Shown: positions 7,625 to 16,782 of the stretch, in pieces
How positions within the stretch are numbered: the first letter of the stretch is position 1
Layout of the letters: each line of letters opens with the position of its first letter
Assembly: GCA_964576715.1 (NCBI GenBank)
Contig: CAZNWE010000034.1
Location: 1 to 41,565 of the forward strand
Direction of reading: 5' to 3'
Length of the DNA stretch: 41,565 bases
From: SLRI01 sp964576715
GTDB taxonomy: Bacteria > Pseudomonadota > Alphaproteobacteria > Geminicoccales > Geminicoccaceae
The notes under the pieces: generated by a model
The model's input: only the letters and a program-made list of their open reading frames with translations
Databases searched by the model: none
What the model was told of the DNA's origin: nothing
Position numbers and translations under genes: made by a program

Positions 7625-8926
7625 ATGCTCAAGACGGTCATCAGCAATTGGGCGCTGCTGCTCGGCATCGCCTTTCTGGTTCTCGGCCATGGGCTGCAGA
7701 ACACGCTGCTCGGTGTGCGCGCCAGCATCGAGGGCTTTCCCACCTCGATCACCGGCATCATCATGGCGGGATACTCGATCGGCTTTCTGGTCTCGGCGAT
7801 CTTGACCCCCAAGCTCGTCGCCAATGTCGGCCATGTCCGGGTCTTCGCCGCCCTGACCGCGCTCGCCTCCTCGGCGATCCTGGCACACAGCATCCTGGTC
7901 GAGCCGATCTCCTGGTTTCTCCTGCGCTTCGTCACCGGGGTCTGCATCAGCGGTGCCTACGTCATCTCCGAGAGCTGGCTGAACAAGGCCGCCACCAACG
8001 AGAACCGCGGCTCGCTCCTCTCGATCTACATGGTCGTCCAGCTCTCGGCCTGGGCCGGCGGCCAGTTCCTCTTGAACCTCGCCGACCCCTCGGGCTTTCG
8101 GCTGTTCATCGCGGTCTCGGTCTTGATCTCGATCGCCGTGGTGCCGATGCTCTTGACCGCGAGCCCGGCCCCGGCCATCGCACCCGCCCGGCATTTCAGC
8201 CTGGTTCAGCTGTTCAAGAGCTCGCCTTTGGGCTTTGCCGGCATGTTCACGACCGGCATGAGCCAGGGCGCCTTCTTCGGCCTCGGTGCCGTCTTCGCCG
8301 GGGCCCTCGGTCTCGGCATCGCCGAGATCTCGATCTTCATGGCCTTCGCCATCATCGGCGGCGTGCTGCTGCAGTGGCCGATCGGCCGCCTCTCCGACCG
8401 GCTCGACCGCCGCCAGGTGCTGACCGGCACCACCATCCTGGCCGGGTTCGCCACCGGCATCGTGGTTTTCCTCGGCACCGCCGACTTCCGCCTCGTGACC
8501 GCAGCCTTCTTCCTCTACGGCGGCATGTGCCTGCCGATGTATGCGCTCTGCGTCGCGCACACCAACGACAATCTGGACAACGACGACATGGTGGCGGCGA
8601 GCGGTACTTTGGTCCTGGTCGTGGGCATCGGCTTGGTGGTGGGCCCGCCGCTCGCGGCCGCCGCCATGGATTGGCAGGGTCCGGTCGGCTTCGCGCTCTT
8701 CTTGAGTGCTGTGCATCTCGGGCTCGGCGGCTTCGCGCTCTACCGGATGGCGCGCCGTGCCCCGGTGCCCGCCGAGGCGCAGGGCCAGCACATCTACATG
8801 GCCCAGCCGAGCACGGTGGTTCAGGCTTTGGCCCAGGAGGTCGCGATCGAAAGCCAGGAAAGCCAAGAAGCGGACGCAGCCCCGCAATCTCCGCTCGCCT
8901 CATCGGCCGGTCAAGGCTATACTTGA
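7625..8926 (+). CDS. MFS transporter (YcaD-like)
   Basis: This 433-residue protein has about 12 hydrophobic segments in two halves separated by a loop near 180-195. The second half carries an MFS loop motif in GRLSDRLDRRQVL near 257. The sequence around ITGIIMAGYSIGFLVSAIL and the loss of long extracellular loops resemble the YcaD/UMF group. The cargo is unknown. A GAGG element lies about a dozen bases before ATG 7625. It is divergent from the HyuA-type gene with a 117-bp spacer that presumably holds both promoters. Confidence 0.85.
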   Translation: MLKTVISNWALLLGIAFLVLGHGLQNTLLGVRASIEGFPTSITGIIMAGYSIGFLVSAILTPKLVANVGHVRVFAALTALASSAILAHSILVEPISWFLLRFVTGVCISGAYVISESWLNKAATNENRGSLLSIYMVVQLSAWAGGQFLLNLADPSGFRLFIAVSVLISIAVVPMLLTASPAPAIAPARHFSLVQLFKSSPLGFAGMFTTGMSQGAFFGLGAVFAGALGLGIAEISIFMAFAIIGGVLLQWPIGRLSDRLDRRQVLTGTTILAGFATGIVVFLGTADFRLVTAAFFLYGGMCLPMYALCVAHTNDNLDNDDMVAASGTLVLVVGIGLVVGPPLAAAAMDWQGPVGFALFLSAVHLGLGGFALYRMARRAPVPAEAQGQHIYMAQPSTVVQALAQEVAIESQESQEADAAPQSPLASSAGQGYT

Positions 8927-9153
8927 CCTGTCTGTCAGTGCTGAGGGCCGTTTTCGAACTTGTCCGCGTTCTGTTCCCGCCACGTGATCTTGCCATCGCG
9001 GCCGAACGGAGCATCCGTCGCGAACCCCTCTCGGCGCCTCATCTTGCTGACGTCGCGTGGACGCTCGCAGCGGTGCGGAGGAGCGGCCAGCGCTTCGCGC
9101 GCGACCTCGATGCCTGGCTGCAACGCCTTGTCAGTCCACGCAGGAGCCGCTCA

Positions 9154-9495
9154 ATGAGCAGCAAGATCTTCGTCGCGAACTTCCCCTTCAGCACGACCTC
9201 CGAAGAGCTCGAGGAGCTGTTCGGGCAGCATGGCGAGGTGGTCTCCGCCAAAGTGGCGACCGATCGCGAGACCGGGCGAAGTCGCGGCTTCGGGTTCGTC
9301 GAGATGGGCTCGCCGGATGCGGCGAGCGCGGCGATCCAGCAGCTCAACGGCTTCGACCTCGGTGGCCGGCCGCTGGCCGTCCGCGTCGCCGAGGATCGCG
9401 GCGGGCCGGGTGGTGGTCGCCCCGGCGGCAATCGCGGTGGCCCTGGTGGCCCGCGGCGCGATTCCTTCGGCCGGCCGCCGCGCCGACCGTACTGA
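9154..9495 (+). CDS. Small RRM-domain RNA-binding protein with Gly/Arg-rich tail
   Basis: This 113-residue protein consists of one RNA recognition motif and a disordered tail. RNP2 is KIFVANF at 4-10 and RNP1 is RSRGFGFVEM at about 42-51, with the aromatic residues that stack on RNA intact. Residues 82-113 are rich in Gly, Arg and Pro. Such proteins in bacteria and cyanobacteria are often cold- or stress-responsive RNA-binding proteins. That role is known of the family, not shown here. ATG 9154 is preceded by CAGGAG. The frame is open far upstream, but this is overlap with the MFS gene in another frame. The 227-bp space before it probably holds promoter and leader. Confidence 0.92.
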   Translation: MSSKIFVANFPFSTTSEELEELFGQHGEVVSAKVATDRETGRSRGFGFVEMGSPDAASAAIQQLNGFDLGGRPLAVRVAEDRGGPGGGRPGGNRGGPGGPRRDSFGRPPRRPY

Positions 9496-9717
9496 GCCCG
9501 ACGCCAGCGCCCGTCCCCCAGCCGTTGTCGCGCGCCGTGGCCGGGGTGGGTCGCCCGGCTCGGCTGATAGTCGATCCACCCGCGCCGGTGCGTGACGGCA
9601 GGCCGATCGCCGATGCCGTCGCCCGACCGGCGCCCGCACATTGAAGCCGTGCCATCGCCCGCCTACATGCCGACCGCGCCAGGCCGGCGCGCCAGCCAGT
9701 CCATTCAGGTCCTTTAG

Positions 9718-10794
9718 ATGATCGTCGAGCTCAACGCCCGGTCACGTGAAGTGTTCCGCCAGATCGTCGACGCCTACATGGCGACCGGTGAGCCGGTGGG
9801 CTCGCGGACGATCTCGCGCCGGCTCGACGACCAGCTGTCCCCGGCCACCATCCGCAACGTCATGGCCGATCTCGAGGACGCCGGTCTGCTCGCCTCGCCG
9901 CATACCTCGGCCGGCCGCCTGCCGACCGAAGCCGGCCTCAGGCTCTATGTCGACGGGCTGCTCGAGATCGGCGCTATCTCGGACGAGGATCGGCAGCGGA
10001 TCGACAGCCAGTGCGCCATCGCCGGACGCTCGATCCAGGCGGTACTCGCCGATGCGACCGAAACGCTCTCCGGCCTCTCCCGCTATGCCGGGCTGGTCAT
10101 TGCCCCGACCACGCGGCGGCCCTACAAGCACATCGAGTTCGTCCCGCTGTCGCCCGGCCGCGCGCTGGTCGTCACCGTCACCGACAGCGGCATGGTCGAG
10201 AACCGGGTGATCGAGGTGCCGATCGGCATGTCGCCGGCGACCCTGGTCGAGGCCGGCAACTACCTCACCGCCCGGCTCGCCGGCCGCACCTTCGCCGAGG
10301 CCAGGGACGAGGTCGATCGCGAGATCGAGGAACGCCAGGGCGAGCTCGACGAGCTGACCCAGAAGGTCGTGGCCTCCGGGCTCGCCACCTGGGGCGGTGC
10401 CGATGACGAGAACGGCGGCACGCTCTTGGTGCGCGGCCACGCCAACCTGCTCGAGGACGTCAACAACCTGGTCGATCTCGAGCGGATCCGCGCTTTGTTC
10501 ACCGCCCTCGAGACCAAGCGCGCCTTCCTCAAGTTGATCGAGCTCTCCGACGCGGGTAAAGGCGTGCAGATCTTCATCGGGGCCGAGAACGAGCTGTTCG
10601 CGCACAGTGGCTGCTCGGTGATCATCGCCCCCTACCATTCCGCCGGCGGCAACGGCCAGCCACCGGCCGTGGTCGGGGCGATCGGGGTCATCGGCCCGAC
10701 CCGCATGAACTATTCAAGGATCATCCCGATGGTCGATCACACGGCCCGGGTGATCAGCCGCCTCCTGGGCAGCCCCAGCAGCGAGAAGGACTGA
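9718..10794 (+). CDS. hrcA: Heat-inducible transcription repressor HrcA
   Basis: This 358-residue protein matches HrcA over its full length. The N-terminal winged helix is at about 1-80, with SRTISRRLDDQLSPATIRNV as the recognition region and HTSAGRLPTEAGLRLYVD following. The C-terminal GAF-like and dimerisation parts end with GPTRMNYSRIIPMVD. HrcA represses chaperone genes through the CIRCE operator and is itself stabilised by GroEL in known systems. No CIRCE-like TTAGCACTC dyad was found near this gene, so its targets lie elsewhere. The TGA overlaps the grpE start (TGATG), giving translational coupling. Confidence 0.97.
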   Translation: MIVELNARSREVFRQIVDAYMATGEPVGSRTISRRLDDQLSPATIRNVMADLEDAGLLASPHTSAGRLPTEAGLRLYVDGLLEIGAISDEDRQRIDSQCAIAGRSIQAVLADATETLSGLSRYAGLVIAPTTRRPYKHIEFVPLSPGRALVVTVTDSGMVENRVIEVPIGMSPATLVEAGNYLTARLAGRTFAEARDEVDREIEERQGELDELTQKVVASGLATWGGADDENGGTLLVRGHANLLEDVNNLVDLERIRALFTALETKRAFLKLIELSDAGKGVQIFIGAENELFAHSGCSVIIAPYHSAGGNGQPPAVVGAIGVIGPTRMNYSRIIPMVDHTARVISRLLGSPSSEKD

Positions 10795-11498
10795 TGCAGC
10801 AGGATACCGACAAGCCGACGGGCACCGACGCCGCGACGCCTGAGCAGGACAACCGGGCGCACAAATGGGGTAAGCCCGAGGCCACCGCCGACAACGGCGG
10901 CGCTGAAGCGCCGGCGACCGCGCCCGGCGCCGGCCCGGACGAGGCGCCGCCCGAGCGCGACCTCGAAGCCGAGAACCAGGAGCTCCAGGACAAGCTGCTG
11001 CGCACCCTGGCGGAGACCGAGAACCTCCGGCGCCGGCACACCCGTGAGCTCGACGAGGCGCGGAAATACGGCCTCACCGGCTTCGCCCGCGACCTGCTCG
11101 ACGTCGCCGACAACATGCGCCGGGCGCTGGCAGCGGTGCCGGAGGAGGCCCGCCGCGACAACGAACTGGTGCGCAACCTCCTCGAGGGTGTCGAGCTCAC
11201 CGAGCGGACGCTGCTCAGCGCGTTCGACAAGCATGGGGTGAAGAAGGTGGTGCCCGAGCGCGGCGAGAAGTTCGACCACAACCGCCACCAGGCGATGTTC
11301 GAGGTACCCACCGCCGACCTGCCGCCCGGCCATATCGCCGACGTGATGCAGACCGGGTGGGTGATCAGCGAGCGACTGCTGCGCCCGGCGATGGTCGGGG
11401 TCAGCAAGGCTGCACCCAGGCCCGCGCCGGAGGCGCCGCCCGAGGCTGCCGGCGACACCAACGACAGCCGCGGCAAGACGGTCGACACCAACGCCTGA
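10794..11498 (+). CDS. grpE: GrpE nucleotide exchange factor
   Basis: GrpE releases ADP from DnaK and acts as thermosensor of the DnaK cycle. The 234-residue protein has an Ala/Pro/Glu-rich N-terminal extension of about 55 residues. A long dimerisation helix with ENLRRRHTRELDEARKYGLT follows. The C-terminal beta domain contains FDHNRHQAMFEVP and the conserved VMQTGWVISERLLRPAMVGV near 180-205. A further 30-residue disordered tail ends the protein. It overlaps hrcA by one base, so the two form an operon. dnaK and dnaJ are not in this window. Confidence 0.97.
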   Translation: MQQDTDKPTGTDAATPEQDNRAHKWGKPEATADNGGAEAPATAPGAGPDEAPPERDLEAENQELQDKLLRTLAETENLRRRHTRELDEARKYGLTGFARDLLDVADNMRRALAAVPEEARRDNELVRNLLEGVELTERTLLSAFDKHGVKKVVPERGEKFDHNRHQAMFEVPTADLPPGHIADVMQTGWVISERLLRPAMVGVSKAAPRPAPEAPPEAAGDTNDSRGKTVDTNA

Positions 11499-11536
11499 GC
11501 CGCCCGAGCGGCGCTCCCCAGCATCGAGGATCGGCC

Positions 11537-12748
<1,212 letters not shown>

Positions 12749-13585
12749 GTGCTGCCACGGTAGCGCGCAGCCGCGCTTCGCCGCCGGGCCGCCAGCCGAG
12801 GGCGCGCAGCCGGGTGGTGTCGAGGATGACCGCGGGCGGCTCGGCAACTGGCAGCGCGGCCGTGATCCCGGCGAGGCGGAGGACGTCCGAGCGGCGCACC
12901 TCGAGATCGCTGCAGTTGTAGACCCGGCCGCCGGCTTCGGGTGCCGTCGCCACCCGCCAGACCGCGTCGGCGACATCGGCGCCATGCACCTCGCTGCCGG
13001 CGCGGTCGGCGTCGGGCAGCCGGCCGGAACGGGCATCGCTGAGCAAGGCGAACCACTTGCTGACCTCGATCGGCGTCGTCACGCCGTAGACGCCGGTCGG
13101 CCGCAAGGCGGCGACCGGCCAGTGCCGGCCGGTGGCCTCGACGAAGGCCTCGAGCGCCGCCTTGACCTCGCCGTAGAGCGTCGTCGGCCGCGGTGCCATG
13201 CGCTCGTCGTGCCGGCCGGGCGGGCAGCCGTCGAGCACCGCCCGGCTGGAGAGGACGACGGCCCGGCCGACGCCCAGGGACCGGGCGGTTCGCAACAGCG
13301 CCAGCGAGCCGTGCAGGTTGCGCCGGACGAAGCCCTCCCGGTCGTCGCCCTCGCCGCCGCGATAGCGGCCGGCCACGTGGTCGAAGGCGGCGTGGATCAA
13401 GAGATCGGCACCGCGGCAGAGTGCGTGCATCGACTCCCGGTCCTCGAGATCGCCCGGGACCGGCTCGACCTCGGCCGGCAGGGTGCTTCGGCCCCGCGTC
13501 CAGGCCCTGACCCGGCAGCCGCGGGCCAGGAGATCGGCCATCACGAAGCGGCCGACCAGCCCCGAAGCCCCGGTCAGCGCCACCC

Positions 13586-14389
13586 TCATCGCAGGATCGG
13601 CGGGAAGGGCCGGTTCTCGAACACCGCCCACCAGAGGTCGATCAAGGGTTTCAGGGCCAGGGCCTTCGGGTGGGGCAGGGCCCAGGGCTTCTCGTACTGG
13701 TAGTGGACGACGCGAATGGCCGGCCAGTGCCAAAGGCCCGGCAGGTTGAGATAGGCATATTGCAGCGCGTTCATGGTCCAGGGCAGGCCGTGCCAGTCCG
13801 GGTAGAACGTCTCGAGGAAGGTCTGGTCGGTGCGCCGCCAGAAGGTCTCGCCATCGTCGAGCCGGGCGAGCATCGCATCGAAGGTGCGCGGGTCGGGTCG
13901 TGCCACGAACACACCCGAGTTCAGCCGGTGGAAGTCGGCGAGGCTCTGATAAAGATTGGGGGCGGCCGAGAACTCGGGATAGCCGATGAGCTTGTCGATC
14001 GGCTTGATCACGATCGTGTCGGCATCGAGGAAGACGATGCGCTCATAAGAGTCGAGCTGCCAGAGCCGCAGCTTGGCGAAATTGTCGAGCGGATCGTGGA
14101 AGGCCGGTTTCTCGCCCTTGGTGAAGGGAGCGGCCGTAAGCTGGGCGTCGCGGCTGTGGCGCGCGGTGAAGTCGGCCGAAAGGGGCAGGGCGCTGACCTG
14201 GACGATACGGCAACCTTCGGCCTCGAGGGCCTCGAGGTCGGTGTCGGCATTGGCGACAGCGGCGGCGGTGGTCAGCACGATGAGCGGGAAGCCCGCCCCT
14301 GCCCGGCCGAGCGACCGGGCGAGGGCCAGAGCACCCTTGGCGTAGTCCGGGTTGGTGACGAGGGTGGCGAAGGCCCCCGGCTCAGCCAT
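13586..14389 (-). CDS. sqdD: Family 8 (glycogenin-like) glycosyltransferase, SqdD-like
   Basis: This 267-residue GT-A fold enzyme begins with the typical FATLVTNPDYAKGALALARSL. It has a DxD metal/nucleotide-sugar site in FLDADTIV near 118-125 and a later NSGVFVARPD. The C-terminal block with W and HY-type residues (VVHYQYEKPW) fits family 8 enzymes. In R. sphaeroides SqdD is a glycogenin-like protein and candidate sulfoquinovosyltransferase that moves sulfoquinovose from the UDP-sugar onto the lipid precursor. The position between sqdB and the reductase supports that role. It overlaps sqdB by eight bases and sqdC by four, so translational coupling is likely. Confidence 0.8.
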   Translation of the reverse strand: MAEPGAFATLVTNPDYAKGALALARSLGRAGAGFPLIVLTTAAAVANADTDLEALEAEGCRIVQVSALPLSADFTARHSRDAQLTAAPFTKGEKPAFHDPLDNFAKLRLWQLDSYERIVFLDADTIVIKPIDKLIGYPEFSAAPNLYQSLADFHRLNSGVFVARPDPRTFDAMLARLDDGETFWRRTDQTFLETFYPDWHGLPWTMNALQYAYLNLPGLWHWPAIRVVHYQYEKPWALPHPKALALKPLIDLWWAVFENRPFPPILR

Positions 14390-15620
14390 TCACGACCCCA
14401 CGTTTGGGCACGACCTCGAGCCTGGGCTGCCGCTCGGCGGCGAGTGCCGCCTCGATCTCGCGGGTCCAGGCGGAGACACAAGGGATGCGCCGGAGATCGA
14501 CCCGCTCGCGATGTGCCCGCGCCACCTCGATGATCTCCTCGAGCAGGCCCTGGGCCAGCGTCGTCGGCTCCAGCCCCAGGGCCAGGAACTGCGCGTTCTC
14601 GACGACGAGGTCGTTCTCGGCGGCTTCCTTTCGCGGATTGGTGACGTGGGCGATGCGCGCCCCGGTGAGCCCGGCGACCAGCTCGGCCAGGTCGCGCACC
14701 CGATGCGTCTCGGTCATCTGGTTGAAGATCTTGACCCGATCGCCCCGGGCCGGCGGGTTCAGGAGCGCCAGCTCGATGCAGCGGACGGAATCCTTGATGT
14801 GGATGAACGCCCGGGTCTGCCCGCCGGTGCCATGCACGGTCAAGGGATGGCCCAAGGCCGCCTGGATCAACAGCCGGTTCAACACCGTGCCATAATCGCC
14901 GTCATAGTCGAAGCGGTTGACCAGCCGGGGGTCCATCGCGGTTTCCGGCGTGTTGGTGCCCCAGACGATGCCCTGGTGCAGGTCGGTGATCCGCACGCCG
15001 TCGTTCTTGGCGTAGTAGGCGAGAAGCGTCTGATCCAGGCACTTGGTCATGTGGTAGATGCTGCCCGGATTGGCGGGATAGAGGATCTCCTGGTCCGCGA
15101 GCTCGCCCGAGGGGAGTGGCAGCTTGATGTCGAGATAGCCCTCCGGGATGGGAGCACCCACCGAGCTGTAGCCGTAGACCCCCATCGTCCCCAGATGCAC
15201 CAGATGGGTGTCCAGGCCGAGCTCGGTGATGGCACAGAGCAGGTTGTGGGTGGCGCGGACGTTGTTGTCGACCGTGTAGCGCTTGTGCCGCGGCGACTTC
15301 ATCGAGTAGGGGGCGGCGCGCTGCTCGGCCAGATGGACCACGGCATCGGGGCGGAAACGCGCGAGCCAGGTCTTGAGATCGTCGTAGTCGCGGGCGAGGT
15401 CGATCCGCTCGAGGCCGACCGGCCGGCCGGTGCGGTCCTCCCAGGTGTCGCGGCGCTCCTTGGGGCTGGTGATCGGCGTCAAGGACTGGACGTCGAGCTC
15501 GCCGTCGATGGCCCGCCTGACCAGGCTGTCGACGATGACCACCTCGTGGCCCTGGGCCGAAAGGTGCAGCGTGGCGGGCCAGCCGACGAAGCCGTCACCG
15601 CCGAGGATGCCGATGCGCAT
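14382..15620 (-). CDS. sqdB: UDP-sulfoquinovose synthase
   Basis: The enzyme joins UDP-glucose and sulfite to UDP-sulfoquinovose, the head-group donor of sulfolipid SQDG. The 412-residue protein starts MRIGILGGDGFVGWPATLHL, the NAD-binding loop with the GGDGxxGW signature of SQD1/SqdB. The catalytic YxxxK is in IYHMTKCLDQ near 225. The block YGTVLNRLLIQAALGHPL and GQTRAFIHI are also characteristic. ATG 15620 was chosen because it begins at the Rossmann strand; the frame is open to 15683. It is the first gene of a three-gene operon and is divergent from a methyltransferase gene. Confidence 0.93.
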   Translation of the reverse strand: MRIGILGGDGFVGWPATLHLSAQGHEVVIVDSLVRRAIDGELDVQSLTPITSPKERRDTWEDRTGRPVGLERIDLARDYDDLKTWLARFRPDAVVHLAEQRAAPYSMKSPRHKRYTVDNNVRATHNLLCAITELGLDTHLVHLGTMGVYGYSSVGAPIPEGYLDIKLPLPSGELADQEILYPANPGSIYHMTKCLDQTLLAYYAKNDGVRITDLHQGIVWGTNTPETAMDPRLVNRFDYDGDYGTVLNRLLIQAALGHPLTVHGTGGQTRAFIHIKDSVRCIELALLNPPARGDRVKIFNQMTETHRVRDLAELVAGLTGARIAHVTNPRKEAAENDLVVENAQFLALGLEPTTLAQGLLEEIIEVARAHRERVDLRRIPCVSAWTREIEAALAAERQPRLEVVPKRGVVNG

Positions 15621-15760
15621 GGGGCAGATTGCCTTTCCAGGGTGATTGTAGGGACCGTTTGGGGCAGCATTGCAGCGTCTCATGCGCGTGTTGCGCGACA
15701 GTTTTGTGGCAAATCCCCGGATACTTGTCCAACCGTCGCGATGCCGCCATGCTGGCGATC
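15621..15760. promoter_or_regulatory. Divergent spacer sqdB / methyltransferase
   Basis: The 140 bases between the two divergent starts must hold the promoter of the sulfolipid operon and probably that of the methyltransferase. The segment is slightly less GC-rich than its surroundings. I could not assign a convincing -35/-10 pair or operator. Confidence 0.35.
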
Positions 15761-16531
15761 ATGGCGAGCGAGCAGGCGGCGGGACAGCACTGGAGTGCAA
15801 CAGGCTACCGGCAGAACGCCGGCTTCGTGGCGGCACTCGGCCGGCCGGTGATCGATCTCCTGGCGCCCGAACCCGGCGAGCGGATCCTCGATCTCGGCTG
15901 CGGCGACGGCGCGCTCACGGTCGAGCTGGCGGCCAGCGGCTGTGCCGTCGTCGGCAGCGACGCCTCGCCGGAGTTGCTGCGGGCGGCCGCGGCCAAGGGG
16001 CTCGACACCGTGCTCGCCGACGGCCACGCCCTGCCGTTCGATGCCGCGTTCGATGCCGTCTTCTCGAACGCGGCGCTGCACTGGATGACCCGTCCGGACG
16101 CGGTGATCGCCGGGGTCATCCGGGCGCTCAGGCCGGGCGGCCGGTTCGTCGCCGAACTCGGCGGGATCGGCAACGTGGCGGCGATCGCCACCGCCCTGCG
16201 GGCGGCTCTGGCCGAGCACGGGGTCGACGGGCGCGCCATCCGGCCCTGGTATTTCCCGAGCGAAGCCGAGCATCGGCGGCGGCTGGAGGCGCAGGGCTTC
16301 GTCGTCGAAAGCATGGCGCTGATCCCGCGCCCGACGCCCCTGCCGACCGGCATGGAAGGCTGGCTCGCGACCTTCGGCGAGCCGTTCTTGCGGCACGTGC
16401 CCGAGGCGAAGCGGACAGCACTGGTCGAGCGGGCGGTGGCGCTCCTCGAGCCCGCCTTGCGCGACGCCGACGGCAACTGGACTGCGGACTATGTGCGCCT
16501 CAGGTTTCGAGCGGTCCTGCCGGCCGCCTGA
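15761..16531 (+). CDS. Class I SAM-dependent methyltransferase
   Basis: This 256-residue protein has the SAM-binding motif I in ILDLGCGDGALTVELA near 42-57. The acidic residue of motif II is in VVGSDASPELL, and FSNAALHWM forms motif IV. This arrangement is that of the UbiE/trans-aconitate methyltransferase-like group (Methyltransf_11). The substrate is not known. The preferred start is ATG 15761, giving the usual short leader before WSATGYRQNAGFV; ATG 15749 in the same frame is an alternative and neither has a strong ribosome binding site. It lies next to the sulfolipid operon but is on the opposite strand. Confidence 0.85.
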   Translation: MASEQAAGQHWSATGYRQNAGFVAALGRPVIDLLAPEPGERILDLGCGDGALTVELAASGCAVVGSDASPELLRAAAAKGLDTVLADGHALPFDAAFDAVFSNAALHWMTRPDAVIAGVIRALRPGGRFVAELGGIGNVAAIATALRAALAEHGVDGRAIRPWYFPSEAEHRRRLEAQGFVVESMALIPRPTPLPTGMEGWLATFGEPFLRHVPEAKRTALVERAVALLEPALRDADGNWTADYVRLRFRAVLPAA

Positions 16532-16782
16532 CGGGTTCGGCGTAAAAGCTCCGGCGGCGAACATCGCCCCAGGGACAGGCGGCAGGTCGGGCGACGGCGG
16601 CAGCTGTTTTGCCACCCACTTCGAGATCGACCGCGACGGCGTTTCGAGCCTGCTCGGGGATACCCTCCCATTCGCCGGCCAGCCACCACTCGATCGACCG
16701 GGTCGAAAGCGTCTTTACAAAACGTTCGTGCCGGTGCGGACATGCGGCGATCCCCGTCGTCGAACGACGTTCATAGCACGGC

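Noticed and set aside
9496..9717. CIRCE operator near hrcA-grpE
   Set aside because: No TTAGCACTC-N9-GAGTGCTAA-like dyad is present; I only note its absence.
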